From assembly GCA_050433985.1 (NCBI GenBank), contig JBNPWE010000019.1, positions 1 through 56,049 on the forward strand: a stretch of 56,049 bases of DNA, given 5' to 3'. Origin of the DNA: JACIYW01 sp014359745. GTDB taxonomy: Bacteria; Pseudomonadota; Alphaproteobacteria; Rhodobacterales; Rhodobacteraceae. A program made the position numbers and the translations under genes. Shown in pieces: positions 1 to 8,435 of the stretch. The notes beneath the pieces were generated by a model. The model saw only the letters and a program-made list of their open reading frames with translations, was not told the DNA's origin and did not search any database. Each line of letters opens with the position of its first letter. Within the stretch, counting starts at the first letter, position 1.

Positions 1-48
1 CGGTCAAAAGGGTCATCGGCGGCTCCATGGTTGTGCCGCCGCAAAGAT

Positions 49-375
49 TCAGAAAAATCCTCCCTTGTCACTGTCACATGAGTTCGGAGCCCTGGCCACG
101 GCGCCAAGCGTCTTGACATGGGTCATGTACATGAAGATGCCCGACATGATGTACAGCATGAAATCGCCCCGGATAGCGCTGCCGCGCAGGCCAAGAACCG
201 CGTACATCACATAGAACACCAGAACCAGCATCACCGTCTGGAAAATGTTCATCAGCAGCCCGATGACCGCGTTGCCATGGCTGCGACGAATGGATCGGAC
301 GGCCGCATGAAAAATCAGCGTCAGGATGGTGATCGCACCACCCATGGGGGATTTCGCCACTCTTTGCTTGAACAT
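49..375 (-). pseudogene. Truncated capsule-export ABC permease (KpsM-like), 5' part only
   Basis: The first 96 or so residues read like the start of an ABC-2 type permease for capsular polysaccharide export. They have a basic cytoplasmic N-terminus, an R-R-S-H-G-N-A segment, then a long hydrophobic stretch and the G-L-R-G-S-A-I-R-G-D motif common in KpsM-like proteins. After residue 96 (about position 88) the similarity stops, twelve unrelated residues follow and a stop codon ends the frame. Intact members of the family are about 260 residues, so roughly two thirds is missing. The sequence from 1 to 87 does not continue the gene in any frame I can recognise, which suggests an insertion or rearrangement. 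The gene faces away from the glycan genes to its right, as expected for an export gene at the edge of a capsule locus. Function is inferred from family resemblance only. Confidence 0.6.
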
Positions 376-548
376 CGCCCGTCGCCCCGATCACCGGATC
401 GCATATCCCGCCCCGAACAGGCGGTTCACCGATCTGCTGCCCGATTATTGCCCGGCAATTATTGCCGTTGTCCTTAGGTTTGACGATAAGGGTAAGCGCA
501 ACACAAATCAACCGCGGCGCATCTGGGTGCGCCAGACCGGAGCATGAC

Positions 549-1346
549 ATGGATTTTGACCGCCTTACCCGCGAAATGCGCCGCCTGGCGCTTTTGGCCG
601 GCGACCGGATAATGGAGATTTACGCCCGCCCCGATTTCGAGGTGCGCGCCAAATCCGATGACAGCCCGGTGACCGAGGCCGACGAGGCCGCAGATGCGCT
701 GATCTCGGCGGGGCTGGCGCGGGCCTTTCCCGATGTGCTGATCGTGACCGAGGAACAGTCGGGCACCCACACCCGGCAGGCCCGCGATTTCCTGATCGTC
801 GATCCGCTGGACGGCACCAAGGAATTTGTCAACCGGCGTGGCGATTTCACCGTGAACATCGCCTTTGTCCAGAACGGCGTGCCGGTACGCGGCATTGTCT
901 TTGCGCCCGCCAGGGGCCGGATGTTCTATACCCAGGCCAATGGGCGCGCGGTCGAGGAAATCGGGCCGTTCGACCCCGAAACCCCCGGTGCCCTGCAGGT
1001 TCTGGCGGTTTCGCCCCCCGACAATTCGGCCCTGAACGTGGTCGCGTCGAAATCGCATCGCGATGCCGCGACCGATGCCTATATCGCGAAATACGCGGTG
1101 CGCGATATGGTCAGCGCCGGTTCCTCGTTGAAATTCTGTCTGGTGGCGGCGGGCGAGGCCGATCTTTATCCCCGGCTTGGCCGCACCATGGAATGGGATA
1201 CCGCCGCGGGCCATGCGGTGCTGGCAGGGGCGGGGGGGCAGGTGCTGCGATTTGATGACCACATGCCCCTGACCTATGGCAAGCCGGGCTATGAGAATCC
1301 GTTCTTCATTGCCTGCGCGCCGGGTGTCGATCTTCGGGGGGTTTGA
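549..1346 (+). CDS. cysQ: 3'(2'),5'-bisphosphate nucleotidase (CysQ-like inositol monophosphatase family)
   Basis: This 265-residue protein belongs to the inositol monophosphatase superfamily. It carries the metal-binding motifs in order: V-T-E-A-D near residue 40, E-E near 70, the D-P-L-D-G-T-K-E-F core near 85, and the W-D-T-A-A-G-H late motif near 215. The K-E-F after the core is typical of CysQ, which removes the 3' phosphate from PAP, the by-product of PAPS-using enzymes. I chose the ATG at 549, where family similarity begins, over a frame that stays open further upstream. The stop shares one base with the ATG of the next gene, so the two are probably co-translated. A sulfotransferase lies further along the same strand, which would make PAP removal useful here. 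Inositol monophosphatase activity cannot be excluded from sequence alone. Confidence 0.85.
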   Translation: MDFDRLTREMRRLALLAGDRIMEIYARPDFEVRAKSDDSPVTEADEAADALISAGLARAFPDVLIVTEEQSGTHTRQARDFLIVDPLDGTKEFVNRRGDFTVNIAFVQNGVPVRGIVFAPARGRMFYTQANGRAVEEIGPFDPETPGALQVLAVSPPDNSALNVVASKSHRDAATDAYIAKYAVRDMVSAGSSLKFCLVAAGEADLYPRLGRTMEWDTAAGHAVLAGAGGQVLRFDDHMPLTYGKPGYENPFFIACAPGVDLRGV

Positions 1347-2146
1347 TGGCGGTTCTGATTGTGGTTCCGGCGCGCTTTGCCTCGGCCCGCTATCCGGGCA
1401 AGCCATTGGTGGGGTTGCGCGGGGCCGGTGGGGCGGTAAAGCCGCTGATCGAACGATCCTGGCGCGCCGCCAAGGCGGTTTCGGGCGTTGACCGGGTGGT
1501 GGTGGCCACCGATGACACCCGCATTCAGGCCGCCGCCCATGGCTTTGGCGCCGAGGTGGTGATGACCCCCGCCACTGCCGCCAACGGCACCGAACGCTGC
1601 GCCGCTGCGCTGGCGGCGCTGGGCGATGGATATGAGATCGTCGTCAATCTGCAAGGCGACGCGCCGCTGACCCCGCCCTGGTTTGTCGAAGACCTGATCC
1701 TCGGCTTGCGCGCCGATCCAGAGGCGGGCATCGCCACGCCGGTTCTGCGCTGCGATGGCGCCGCGCTGACCGCTTTGCGAAATGATCGGCGGGCGAGGCG
1801 CGTTGGCGGCACCACGGCGGTTTTCGGTGCCGGGGGCCGCGCGCTTTATTTCTCCAAAGAGGTGGTCCCCTTTACCGGCACGGATTTCGCGGACGACCAG
1901 CCCACACCGGTCTTTCACCATGTCGGCGTCTATGCCTTCCGGGCCGATGCGCTGCGGGCCTATCCAGGCTGGCCGACGGGGCCGCTGGAACGGCTGGAGG
2001 GGCTGGAACAGTTGCGCTTTCTGGAACAGGGTCGCAGGGTTCTGTGTGTCGAAGTGGCCGCGCGCGGGCGCCAGTTCTGGGAGGTGAACAACCCCGAAGA
2101 CGTGCCCCGGCTGGAGGCGATGATGGCGGCGATGGGCATCGAATGA
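1346..2146 (+). CDS. kdsB: 3-deoxy-manno-octulosonate cytidylyltransferase (KdsB/KpsU type)
   Basis: A 266-residue nucleotidyltransferase that activates Kdo to CMP-Kdo with CTP. The N-terminus has the family signature P-A-R-F-A-S-A-R-Y-P-G-K-P-L, followed by A-T-D-D near residue 55, N-G-T-E-R-C near 80 and N-L-Q-G-D-A-P near 103, where the aspartate binds magnesium. The C-terminal W-E-V-N-N-P-E-D replaces the usual V-D-T-P-E-D of KdsB but keeps the position. It starts one base inside the cysQ stop and ends overlapping the next glycosyltransferase start, so it sits in a tight operon. Because it is beside a capsule-export permease fragment and apart from kdsA (41.7 kb), it may be a capsule-dedicated copy in the manner of KpsU. 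That assignment is inference. The enzyme class itself is clear. Confidence 0.88.
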   Translation: MAVLIVVPARFASARYPGKPLVGLRGAGGAVKPLIERSWRAAKAVSGVDRVVVATDDTRIQAAAHGFGAEVVMTPATAANGTERCAAALAALGDGYEIVVNLQGDAPLTPPWFVEDLILGLRADPEAGIATPVLRCDGAALTALRNDRRARRVGGTTAVFGAGGRALYFSKEVVPFTGTDFADDQPTPVFHHVGVYAFRADALRAYPGWPTGPLERLEGLEQLRFLEQGRRVLCVEVAARGRQFWEVNNPEDVPRLEAMMAAMGIE

Positions 2147-3402
2147 CCGTTGCCACCACCAGCGTGATCATCGTCAGCCGGGAACGCCCGGCGGCGCTGA
2201 TACGCTGCCTGACGGGGCTGCTTCAGTCCGACCATCCGCTGTTCGAGGTGGTCGTGGTGGCCGATGCGGCGGGGTTTGCGGCGGTGGCGGCAGAAGTGGC
2301 GGCGGCGCGGCTGCCCGATCAGATAAAGGTGGCGCGCTGCGATGTTGCGAATATCGCGGTTGCGCGCAATACCGGCCTTGCCCTTGCGGCGGGATCGGTC
2401 GTGGCCTTCATCGATGATGATGCCGTGCCCGAACCGACCTGGCTTTCCCGGCTGACCGCACCCTTTGCGCAAACGGATGTTGTGGCTGCGGGCGGGTTCG
2501 TGCGGGCCCGCAACGGGATATCATACCAGTGGAAGGCCCGCGTGATTGACCGTGACGCACGGGAAACGCCGCTGGCGGTGCCAGAGGCCGCCCCAAGCCT
2601 GCACCGGGGCACCCCCGATCGCGCCATCAAGACCGAAGGCACCAATTGCGCCTTTCGCCGCGCGGTGCTGGCCGGGATCGGCGGCTTTGATCCGGCCTAT
2701 GCGTTTTACCTCGACGAGGCGGATGTGAACATGCGGCTGGCAGCAAGCGGCCATGTGACGGCCATCGTTCCGGGGGCCGAGGTGCATCACGGGTTTGCCG
2801 CCTCAACCCGGCGCACCCCGGCGCGGGTGCCGCGCAGCCTGTTCGATATCGGCGCCAGCACGGCGGTCTTCCTGCGCCGCCACGGCGGTGATGAGGCGCG
2901 GGCGCTGGGCCTTATGCGGCAGGAACAACGGGCGCGGTTGCTGCGGCTCATGGTTTCGGGGGCGCTGGTGCCGGGCGATGTCGGGCGGCTGCTGAAAACG
3001 CTGGAGGCGGGCGTGCGCGACGGCGCGAACCGCGCCCTTGTGCCGCTGGCGCCGATCACGGCGGCGGATACGTTTTGCGCCCTGCCCGGCACCGGGCCAC
3101 GGGCGGGACGGGTGATCGCGGGCCGGTTCTGGCAGGGCCGGGCGCTGGACAAGGCGGCGCGCAAGGCGGTAGCGGCGGACGAGGTGGTAACGGTTATCCG
3201 CCTGTCACCCACCGCCCGCCCGCACCGGATGCGGTTTGACGGGGCCGGATACTGGGAACAGGCGGGCGGGCTGTTTCGCGCGTCCGAACGCGACGGCCCC
3301 CGGTTTCGTTTCAGCGGTTTTCAGGCGTGCGTCGCCCAGGAGGTTGCGCGCCTTGGCGCCGCCCGCCCGGTTGGCGCACCGGTCGGGCCATCGGCATCCT
3401 GA
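2143..3402 (+). CDS. Family 2 glycosyltransferase
   Basis: A 419-residue protein whose first half is a GT-A fold glycosyltransferase. It opens with T-S-V-I-I-V-S-R-E-R-P, continues to A-V-A-R-N-T-G-L-A near residue 70 and has the metal-binding F-I-D-D-D-A-V motif near residue 88. A G-G-F-D-P-A-Y segment near 185 and Y-L-D-E-A-D-V just after fit the acceptor side and catalytic base region of GT2 enzymes. The C-terminal 200 residues are rich in arginine and alanine and I recognise no domain in them. The start ATG overlaps the stop of the kdsB-like gene by four bases (ATGA), which places this enzyme in the same unit. The donor sugar and acceptor are unknown. Transfer during assembly of the surface polysaccharide is the likely role. 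Confidence 0.8.
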   Translation: MTVATTSVIIVSRERPAALIRCLTGLLQSDHPLFEVVVVADAAGFAAVAAEVAAARLPDQIKVARCDVANIAVARNTGLALAAGSVVAFIDDDAVPEPTWLSRLTAPFAQTDVVAAGGFVRARNGISYQWKARVIDRDARETPLAVPEAAPSLHRGTPDRAIKTEGTNCAFRRAVLAGIGGFDPAYAFYLDEADVNMRLAASGHVTAIVPGAEVHHGFAASTRRTPARVPRSLFDIGASTAVFLRRHGGDEARALGLMRQEQRARLLRLMVSGALVPGDVGRLLKTLEAGVRDGANRALVPLAPITAADTFCALPGTGPRAGRVIAGRFWQGRALDKAARKAVAADEVVTVIRLSPTARPHRMRFDGAGYWEQAGGLFRASERDGPRFRFSGFQACVAQEVARLGAARPVGAPVGPSAS

Positions 3403-3552
3403 CGCCGACAGGCGTGATCTTGCGCCAAACACCGCTCATCAGAAATATTTTTGCCTGAAATTAACATTCTGCCATGTTTACTGCACATTGATATGAAGGA
3501 TAAGGTCAGGATTGTTTTGTGCCCGGATGATGACTGAAAAGGTAGGTTTGAA

Positions 3553-4446
3553 ATGAAGAAAAAGGTCACGAAAGCCATATTTCCCGTGGCGGGCCTTGGG
3601 ACACGGTTTCTTCCCGCGACGAAATCGATCCCCAAGGAAATCATGACGCTGGTTGACCGGCCCCTGATCCAATACGCGATCGACGAGGCGCGCGCGGCCG
3701 GGATCAAGGAATTCATCTTTGTCACCTCGCGCGGCAAGGGCGCGCTCGAGGATTATTTCGATCACGCGCCGATCCTTGAGTCGTCGCTGCGCAAGGCGGG
3801 CAAGACCGATCTGCTTGAGATCCTCAAGATGACCAACATGGAAAGCGGCGCGATCGCCTATATCCGGCAACACCGCGCCCTGGGCCTTGGCCATGCCGTG
3901 TGGTGCGCGCGGCGGCTGATCGGGGATGAACCCTTCGCCGTCATCCTGCCCGATGACGTGATCGCCGCCGAAACCCCCTGCCTGCAACAGATGGTCGAGG
4001 CTTATGCCGAAACCGGCGGCAACATCGTTGCCGCGATGGAGGTTCCGGCCGAAAAAACCTCTTCATACGGGATCCTTGATATCAAGGAGGATATGGGTTC
4101 GATCATTTCGGTCAAGGGCATGGTCGAGAAACCGGCAATGGGGGATGCCCCGTCAAATCTGGCCGTTATCGGGCGCTATATCCTGACGCCAGACGTGCTT
4201 GAGAGCCTTAACCGGATGAAAACCGGCGCGGCCGGCGAGATTCAGTTGACCGACGCCATCGCCGAGGTGATCGGCACCGCTGGCAACGTCTATGGTTACC
4301 GGTTCCGGGGGCAGCGGTTTGACTGCGGTTCCAAGGCGGGGTTCTTGCAGGCAACCGTGGCCTTTGCGCTTGCCCGCCCGGAACTGCGCGACGAGCTGAT
4401 GGATTTCCTGGGCGACATCACCGCACAGCAAAAGGCGGCGCAGTAA
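3553..4446 (+). CDS. galU: UTP--glucose-1-phosphate uridylyltransferase
   Basis: GalU makes UDP-glucose from glucose-1-phosphate and UTP, a precursor for many surface glycans. The 297-residue length is normal for the bacterial enzyme. The N-terminus K-A-I-F-P-V-A-G-L-G-T-R-F-L-P-A-T-K-S holds the nucleotide-binding loop. K-E-I-M-T-L-V-D-R-P follows, then L-G-H-A-V near residue 112, and V-I-L-P-D-D-V-I with the metal-binding aspartates near 130. The ATG at 3553 has a weak purine-rich site just upstream. The 150 bases before it are clearly richer in A and T than their surroundings, so a separate promoter in front of galU is plausible, although the gene lies in the same direction as the neighbouring glycosyltransferases. 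Substrate specificity for glucose over related sugars is inferred from overall resemblance. Confidence 0.93.
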   Translation: MKKKVTKAIFPVAGLGTRFLPATKSIPKEIMTLVDRPLIQYAIDEARAAGIKEFIFVTSRGKGALEDYFDHAPILESSLRKAGKTDLLEILKMTNMESGAIAYIRQHRALGLGHAVWCARRLIGDEPFAVILPDDVIAAETPCLQQMVEAYAETGGNIVAAMEVPAEKTSSYGILDIKEDMGSIISVKGMVEKPAMGDAPSNLAVIGRYILTPDVLESLNRMKTGAAGEIQLTDAIAEVIGTAGNVYGYRFRGQRFDCGSKAGFLQATVAFALARPELRDELMDFLGDITAQQKAAQ

Positions 4447-4464
4447 CCTTGCGGGGGGCCGCTG

Positions 4465-5691
4465 TTGACTGAAACGTCACCACCGGCCCGTCTGCTGGAT
4501 CTGTCGCGCCTGGTGTCGCGGGTGGGGCACCCGGCGGATACCGGCATCGACAGGGTCGAACGCGCCTATTTGCGGCGGCTTGTGGAACCGGGGCCGCCGC
4601 TTTTCGGGCTTGTGCGCACCGCGCTCGGTTTTGTGCTGCTGGACCGGGGCGGGGTGCTGGCGCTGCGCGACCGGTTGGATGGTGTGCAGCCCTGGGGCGC
4701 GGCCGACCTTCCGGGCCGCATCACCCGGCGCGACGCCCCCGCGCGCGGCCGGGCCGAGGCGGACCTGCGGCGCCTTGCCCGTGCGCGCTGTCTGCCCGCC
4801 GGGCTGGCCGGGATGTTGCGCAGGCATCTGCCGCCGGGAACCGCCTATCTGAACGTGGGGCACAGCAACCTGTCGCAGCCGGTGCTGGCGGCTATCAGGT
4901 CGGTGCCGGGGGCGCGCATCGCGGTGATGGTGCACGATGTGATCCCGCTTGACCATCCGCAGTTCAGCCGCCCGGACACGCCCGCGAAATTCGCGCGCCT
5001 GTTGCGGGCCGTGGGCGGCATGGCCGATCTGGTGATCTACAATTCCGCCGACAGTGCCGCGGCGGCCGAAAACCACCTTGGGGGATGGGGCCGGGTTCCG
5101 CCCGCCATCGTGGCGCATCTGGGCGTGGATACGGCGCGCCCCGACGTGCGCGCCATCCCGGCGTTCCTGCCGCTGGACAGACCGTTTTTCGTGACCCTTG
5201 GCACGATAGAGCCGCGCAAGAACCACGCGCTGTTGCTGGATCTGTGGGAAGGGTTCCACAGCGATCTGCCCGTCGCAGGGATACCGCGGCTGTTCATCCT
5301 TGGGGCGCGCGGCTGGTCCAATGACGCGGTGTTCCGCCGCCTTGACGCGCTGCCGTTTCGCGATGACACGCTGTTCGAGGTGGCGGCCCTACCCGATGCC
5401 GGGGTGGCCGCGCTGATGCAGGGCGCGCATGGCCTGCTGTTTCCCAGCCTGGCCGAGGGATTCGGCCTGCCGCCGCTGGAAGCGGCCTGTTTCGGCACCC
5501 CGGTTGTCTGCGCCGACCTGCCGGTTTACCGCGAAACCCTGGGCGATTACCCGGTTTACGTTGCGGGAATGGACCGCTATCTTTGGGCAAAGTCTGTCAG
5601 GGATCTGGCACGATGCCGTCAACGGCACAGCGGTGCGTTTTGCAAACCGGAATGGTCGGATCATTTCAACCGGGTGTTAAGCCGGACGTGA
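4465..5691 (+). CDS. Family 4 (GT-B) glycosyltransferase
   Basis: A 408-residue GT-B glycosyltransferase. The C-terminal Rossmann domain is well preserved: G-T-I-E-P-R-K-N-H near residue 250, L-F-I-L-G-A-R-G-W near 277, and the donor-binding segment L-F-P-S-L-A-E-G-F-G-L-P-P-L-E-A near 328, whose two glutamates form the E-x7-E motif. The N-terminal domain has M-V-H-D-V-I-P, common in mannosyl- or rhamnosyl-type transferases of this group. The only sensible start is TTG at 4465, 18 bases after the galU stop, because no ATG or GTG in frame precedes the conserved N-terminal residues L-L-D-L-S-R-L. The short C-terminal tail after residue 375 looks lineage specific. The donor and acceptor cannot be assigned. 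Confidence 0.82.
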   Translation: MTETSPPARLLDLSRLVSRVGHPADTGIDRVERAYLRRLVEPGPPLFGLVRTALGFVLLDRGGVLALRDRLDGVQPWGAADLPGRITRRDAPARGRAEADLRRLARARCLPAGLAGMLRRHLPPGTAYLNVGHSNLSQPVLAAIRSVPGARIAVMVHDVIPLDHPQFSRPDTPAKFARLLRAVGGMADLVIYNSADSAAAAENHLGGWGRVPPAIVAHLGVDTARPDVRAIPAFLPLDRPFFVTLGTIEPRKNHALLLDLWEGFHSDLPVAGIPRLFILGARGWSNDAVFRRLDALPFRDDTLFEVAALPDAGVAALMQGAHGLLFPSLAEGFGLPPLEAACFGTPVVCADLPVYRETLGDYPVYVAGMDRYLWAKSVRDLARCRQRHSGAFCKPEWSDHFNRVLSRT

Positions 5692-5730
5692 CAAGCAAAA
5701 AGGGGCGGTTACGCCCGGTCGAGGGGTTGG

Positions 5731-6741
5731 TTGGGCATCATCGGATCATATGCGATGCGACTGGCGCGCAAGCGTTGGCTGATCCGCGCGATCCGCAAAC
5801 GTCGCGAACTGACGCCGGTGGTCAAGCGCACGCAGATGGCGCGGCGCGGCGAGGTGCTGTTGTTCTGCACCCTGCGCAACGAACGCATCCGCCTGCCGTA
5901 TTTCCTGCGCTATTACCGCGACCTTGGGATCGGGCATTTCTTTTTCGTCGATAACGGTTCGGATGACGGATCACGCGAATATCTGGCCGAACAGCCCGAT
6001 GTGTCGCTGTGGTCTGCCGATGCCAGCTACAAGCGATCGCGGTTCGGGATGGACTGGATCAACTGGCTGTTGCGCCGTTATGGTACGGGGCACTGGACGC
6101 TGGTTGTCGATATCGACGAATTCTTCGTGTTCCCCTTTGGCGATACCCGCCCCATCCGGGCGCTGACCGACTGGCTTGACGCCTATTCGGTGCGCTCTTT
6201 CGGTGCGATGCTGGTGGATATGTATCCCAAGGGCCCGATTGACGCCGTTCCCTACCGCGAGGGGCAGAACCCGATGGAAATTGCCTGCTGGTTCGACAGT
6301 GGCAATTACATGATCTCGAAAAATCCCGTATACGGCAATCTTTGGATACAGGGCGGCCCGCGCGCACGGGTGTTCTTTCCCACCCAGCCCGCTGCAGCGC
6401 CATCGTTGAACAAGACCCCGCTGGTGCGCTGGGAACGCGGTTATGTCTATGCCGCCTCTACCCACATGTTGCTGCCGCGCGGCCTGAACCTTGTCTATGA
6501 CGAGGTCGGGGGCGAAAAGACATCGGGCTGTCTTTTGCATGCCAAGTTCCTGAACACCTTTCCCCACAAGGTCGAGGAAGAGGTGAAGCGCCGCGAACAT
6601 TTCGCCGCCAGCCGCGAATATCTGGCCTATCACGAAACGTTCAAGGATAACGCCGACCTGTGGTGCAAATGGTCGGAAAAATACATCAACTGGCGCCAGT
6701 TGGAGATTCTGGGCCTCATGTCCAAGGGAAACTGGGCATGA
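5731..6741 (+). CDS. Family 2 glycosyltransferase (Glyco_tranf_2_4 type)
   Basis: This protein of up to 336 residues belongs to the GT2-like group with the opening L-F-C-T-L-R-N-E-R, then Y-Y-R-D-L-G-I-G-H-F-F-F-V-D-N-G-S-D-D-G-S near residue 67, and V-V-D-I-D-E-F-F-V near 127, which supplies the metal-binding DxDE. The start is uncertain. TTG at 5731 gives the longest form and has a G-rich patch upstream. ATG at 5755 gives 328 residues and begins with a basic M-R-L-A-R-K-R. The stop overlaps the ATG of the next glycosyltransferase by four bases, so translation is likely coupled. Proteins of this group often act in exopolysaccharide or O-antigen assembly. The sugar is unknown. Confidence 0.78.
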   Translation: MGIIGSYAMRLARKRWLIRAIRKRRELTPVVKRTQMARRGEVLLFCTLRNERIRLPYFLRYYRDLGIGHFFFVDNGSDDGSREYLAEQPDVSLWSADASYKRSRFGMDWINWLLRRYGTGHWTLVVDIDEFFVFPFGDTRPIRALTDWLDAYSVRSFGAMLVDMYPKGPIDAVPYREGQNPMEIACWFDSGNYMISKNPVYGNLWIQGGPRARVFFPTQPAAAPSLNKTPLVRWERGYVYAASTHMLLPRGLNLVYDEVGGEKTSGCLLHAKFLNTFPHKVEEEVKRREHFAASREYLAYHETFKDNADLWCKWSEKYINWRQLEILGLMSKGNWA

Positions 6742-8432
6742 TCGGGTTTGTCATGCTGTGCCACACCGAACTTGGCCGCGCCGCGCAGGTTGCGCGCTAT
6801 TGGGCCGAATCCGGATCGCCGGTGGTCATCCATGTCGACCGGCGGGTCGTGAAGAAAACCTATCGCCGGTTCGTCAAAAGCCTGGCCGATCTGGGCAATG
6901 TCCGGTTTTCGCGGCGGCAACGCTGCGAATGGGGCACGTTTTCCATCACCGCCGCAACCCAGTTCGCATCCGAACTGATGCTGCGCGCCTTTCCCGATGT
7001 GGGGCATGTGTTTCTTGTGTCGGGGTCTTGCCTGCCGCTGCGCCCGGTCAGCGACCTTGAGGCATATCTAAAACGCTATCCCCAGACCGATTTCATCGAA
7101 TCGGTCACCATCGACGAGGTTGCGTGGACCGTGGGCGGCCTGGATCACGAACGCTTTACCCTGCGGTTTCCGTTTTCCTGGCAGACGCAACGCTGGTTGT
7201 TCGACAAATATGTGTCGCTTCAGCGCCTGCTCCGGCTGCGCCGCAAGATCCCGGTGGGGCTGGTGCCGCATCTGGGATCGCAGTGGTGGTGCCTGACGCG
7301 GCAGACGCTTTCGGCCATATTGGAAGACCCGGATCGCGCGGTTTATGACCGCTATTTTGAACGGGTGTGGATCCCCGATGAAAGCTATTTCCAGACCTTG
7401 GTGCGCCTCTATTCCCGCCAGATCGAAAGCCGGTCGCTGACGCTGGCCAAGTTTGATTTTCAGGGCAAGCCGCATGTGTTCTATGATGACCATCTGCAAC
7501 TCTTGCGGCGGTCGGATTGCTTCGTGGCGCGCAAGATATGGCCGCGCGCGGATGTGCTTTACGAAACCTTCCTGTCGCGCCGCCTGCCCTCTGACTCCGA
7601 GGCGGAACCAAAACCCGCCAAGATCGACCGGCTGTTTTCCAAGGCGGTCGAGCGGCGCAAACGCGGCCGCGCCGGGCTTTACATGCAAAGCCGCTTTCCA
7701 CGAGAGCATTTCGAAAACGGCAAGACCTGCGCCACCTATTCGGTGTTCGAGGGGTTTTCCGATCTGTTCGAGGATTTCGACGGCTGGCTGGCGAAATTCA
7801 TCGGCAACCGGGTTCATGGTCATATCTACGGGCCCAAACGGGCGGAATTCGCCGGGGGCGAGGTGGTGTTCAACGGCGCCCTGCCCGACAGTGCGGCCCT
7901 GCGCGATTACAATCCCCGCGCCTTTCTGACCAATCTGATCTGGTCCACCCGCGGCGAACACCAGTGCTTTCAGTTCGGCCCACGCGACAATCAGGCGATG
8001 AGCTGGTTCATGGCCACCGATCCGAACGCCCAGATTTCCGTTGTCACCGGGGCATGGGCGGTGCCGCTGTTTCGTGCCAACCGCAACTTTTCCGATATCC
8101 GCAAAGAGGCCGCGCGCCTGCAACGCATCGAGATGGCGCATCTGGATATTCTGCGATCGGTCTGGACAAAGGCGCGGGTGCGGATATGGTCCTTGTCGGA
8201 TTTCGTTGATGCGCCGATGGAACCCCTGCAAACCATCGTCGATGAAATCCGCCCGCAATCCCTGCGCCGCCTGACCGAAGCGCCGCGCATGGTCGATCTG
8301 ACCGGGTTCGGCAAATTCCTGCAAAATCTGAAGAACCAGGGGATGCAGCCGGTCCTGATGGGGAATTTCCCGGTCGAGGATCTGCCTAAACCCGCCAATC
8401 CGCCGCACGGGCGGCCCTATGTGGTGAAATAG
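6738..8432 (+). CDS. Core-2/I-branching type glycosyltransferase with C-terminal extension
   Basis: A 564-residue protein. The first half matches the Branch (GT14) family, known from animal beta-1,6-N-acetylglucosaminyltransferases and from bacterial surface-glycan clusters. Visible signs are the start M-I-G-F-V-M-L-C-H-T-E, the segment V-V-I-H-V-D-R-R near residue 35, the motif V-S-G-S-C-L-P-L-R-P near 95, and H-L-G-S-Q-W-W-C-L near 178. Roughly the last 280 residues form a second block that I cannot tie to an enzyme. I believe this block travels with Branch domains in Rhodobacterales, but that is from memory and not checked. The ATG at 6738 overlaps the previous stop (ATGA). A four-base spacer separates it from the sulfotransferase gene, suggesting that the branch sugar and the sulfate are added to the same glycan. 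Confidence 0.78.
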   Translation: MIGFVMLCHTELGRAAQVARYWAESGSPVVIHVDRRVVKKTYRRFVKSLADLGNVRFSRRQRCEWGTFSITAATQFASELMLRAFPDVGHVFLVSGSCLPLRPVSDLEAYLKRYPQTDFIESVTIDEVAWTVGGLDHERFTLRFPFSWQTQRWLFDKYVSLQRLLRLRRKIPVGLVPHLGSQWWCLTRQTLSAILEDPDRAVYDRYFERVWIPDESYFQTLVRLYSRQIESRSLTLAKFDFQGKPHVFYDDHLQLLRRSDCFVARKIWPRADVLYETFLSRRLPSDSEAEPKPAKIDRLFSKAVERRKRGRAGLYMQSRFPREHFENGKTCATYSVFEGFSDLFEDFDGWLAKFIGNRVHGHIYGPKRAEFAGGEVVFNGALPDSAALRDYNPRAFLTNLIWSTRGEHQCFQFGPRDNQAMSWFMATDPNAQISVVTGAWAVPLFRANRNFSDIRKEAARLQRIEMAHLDILRSVWTKARVRIWSLSDFVDAPMEPLQTIVDEIRPQSLRRLTEAPRMVDLTGFGKFLQNLKNQGMQPVLMGNFPVEDLPKPANPPHGRPYVVK

Positions 8433-8435
8433 ACG

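Noticed and set aside
50..70. GGGAGGATTTTT near the left edge as a fifth copy of the dispersed repeat
   Set aside because: Only about 12 bases agree and the flanks differ.
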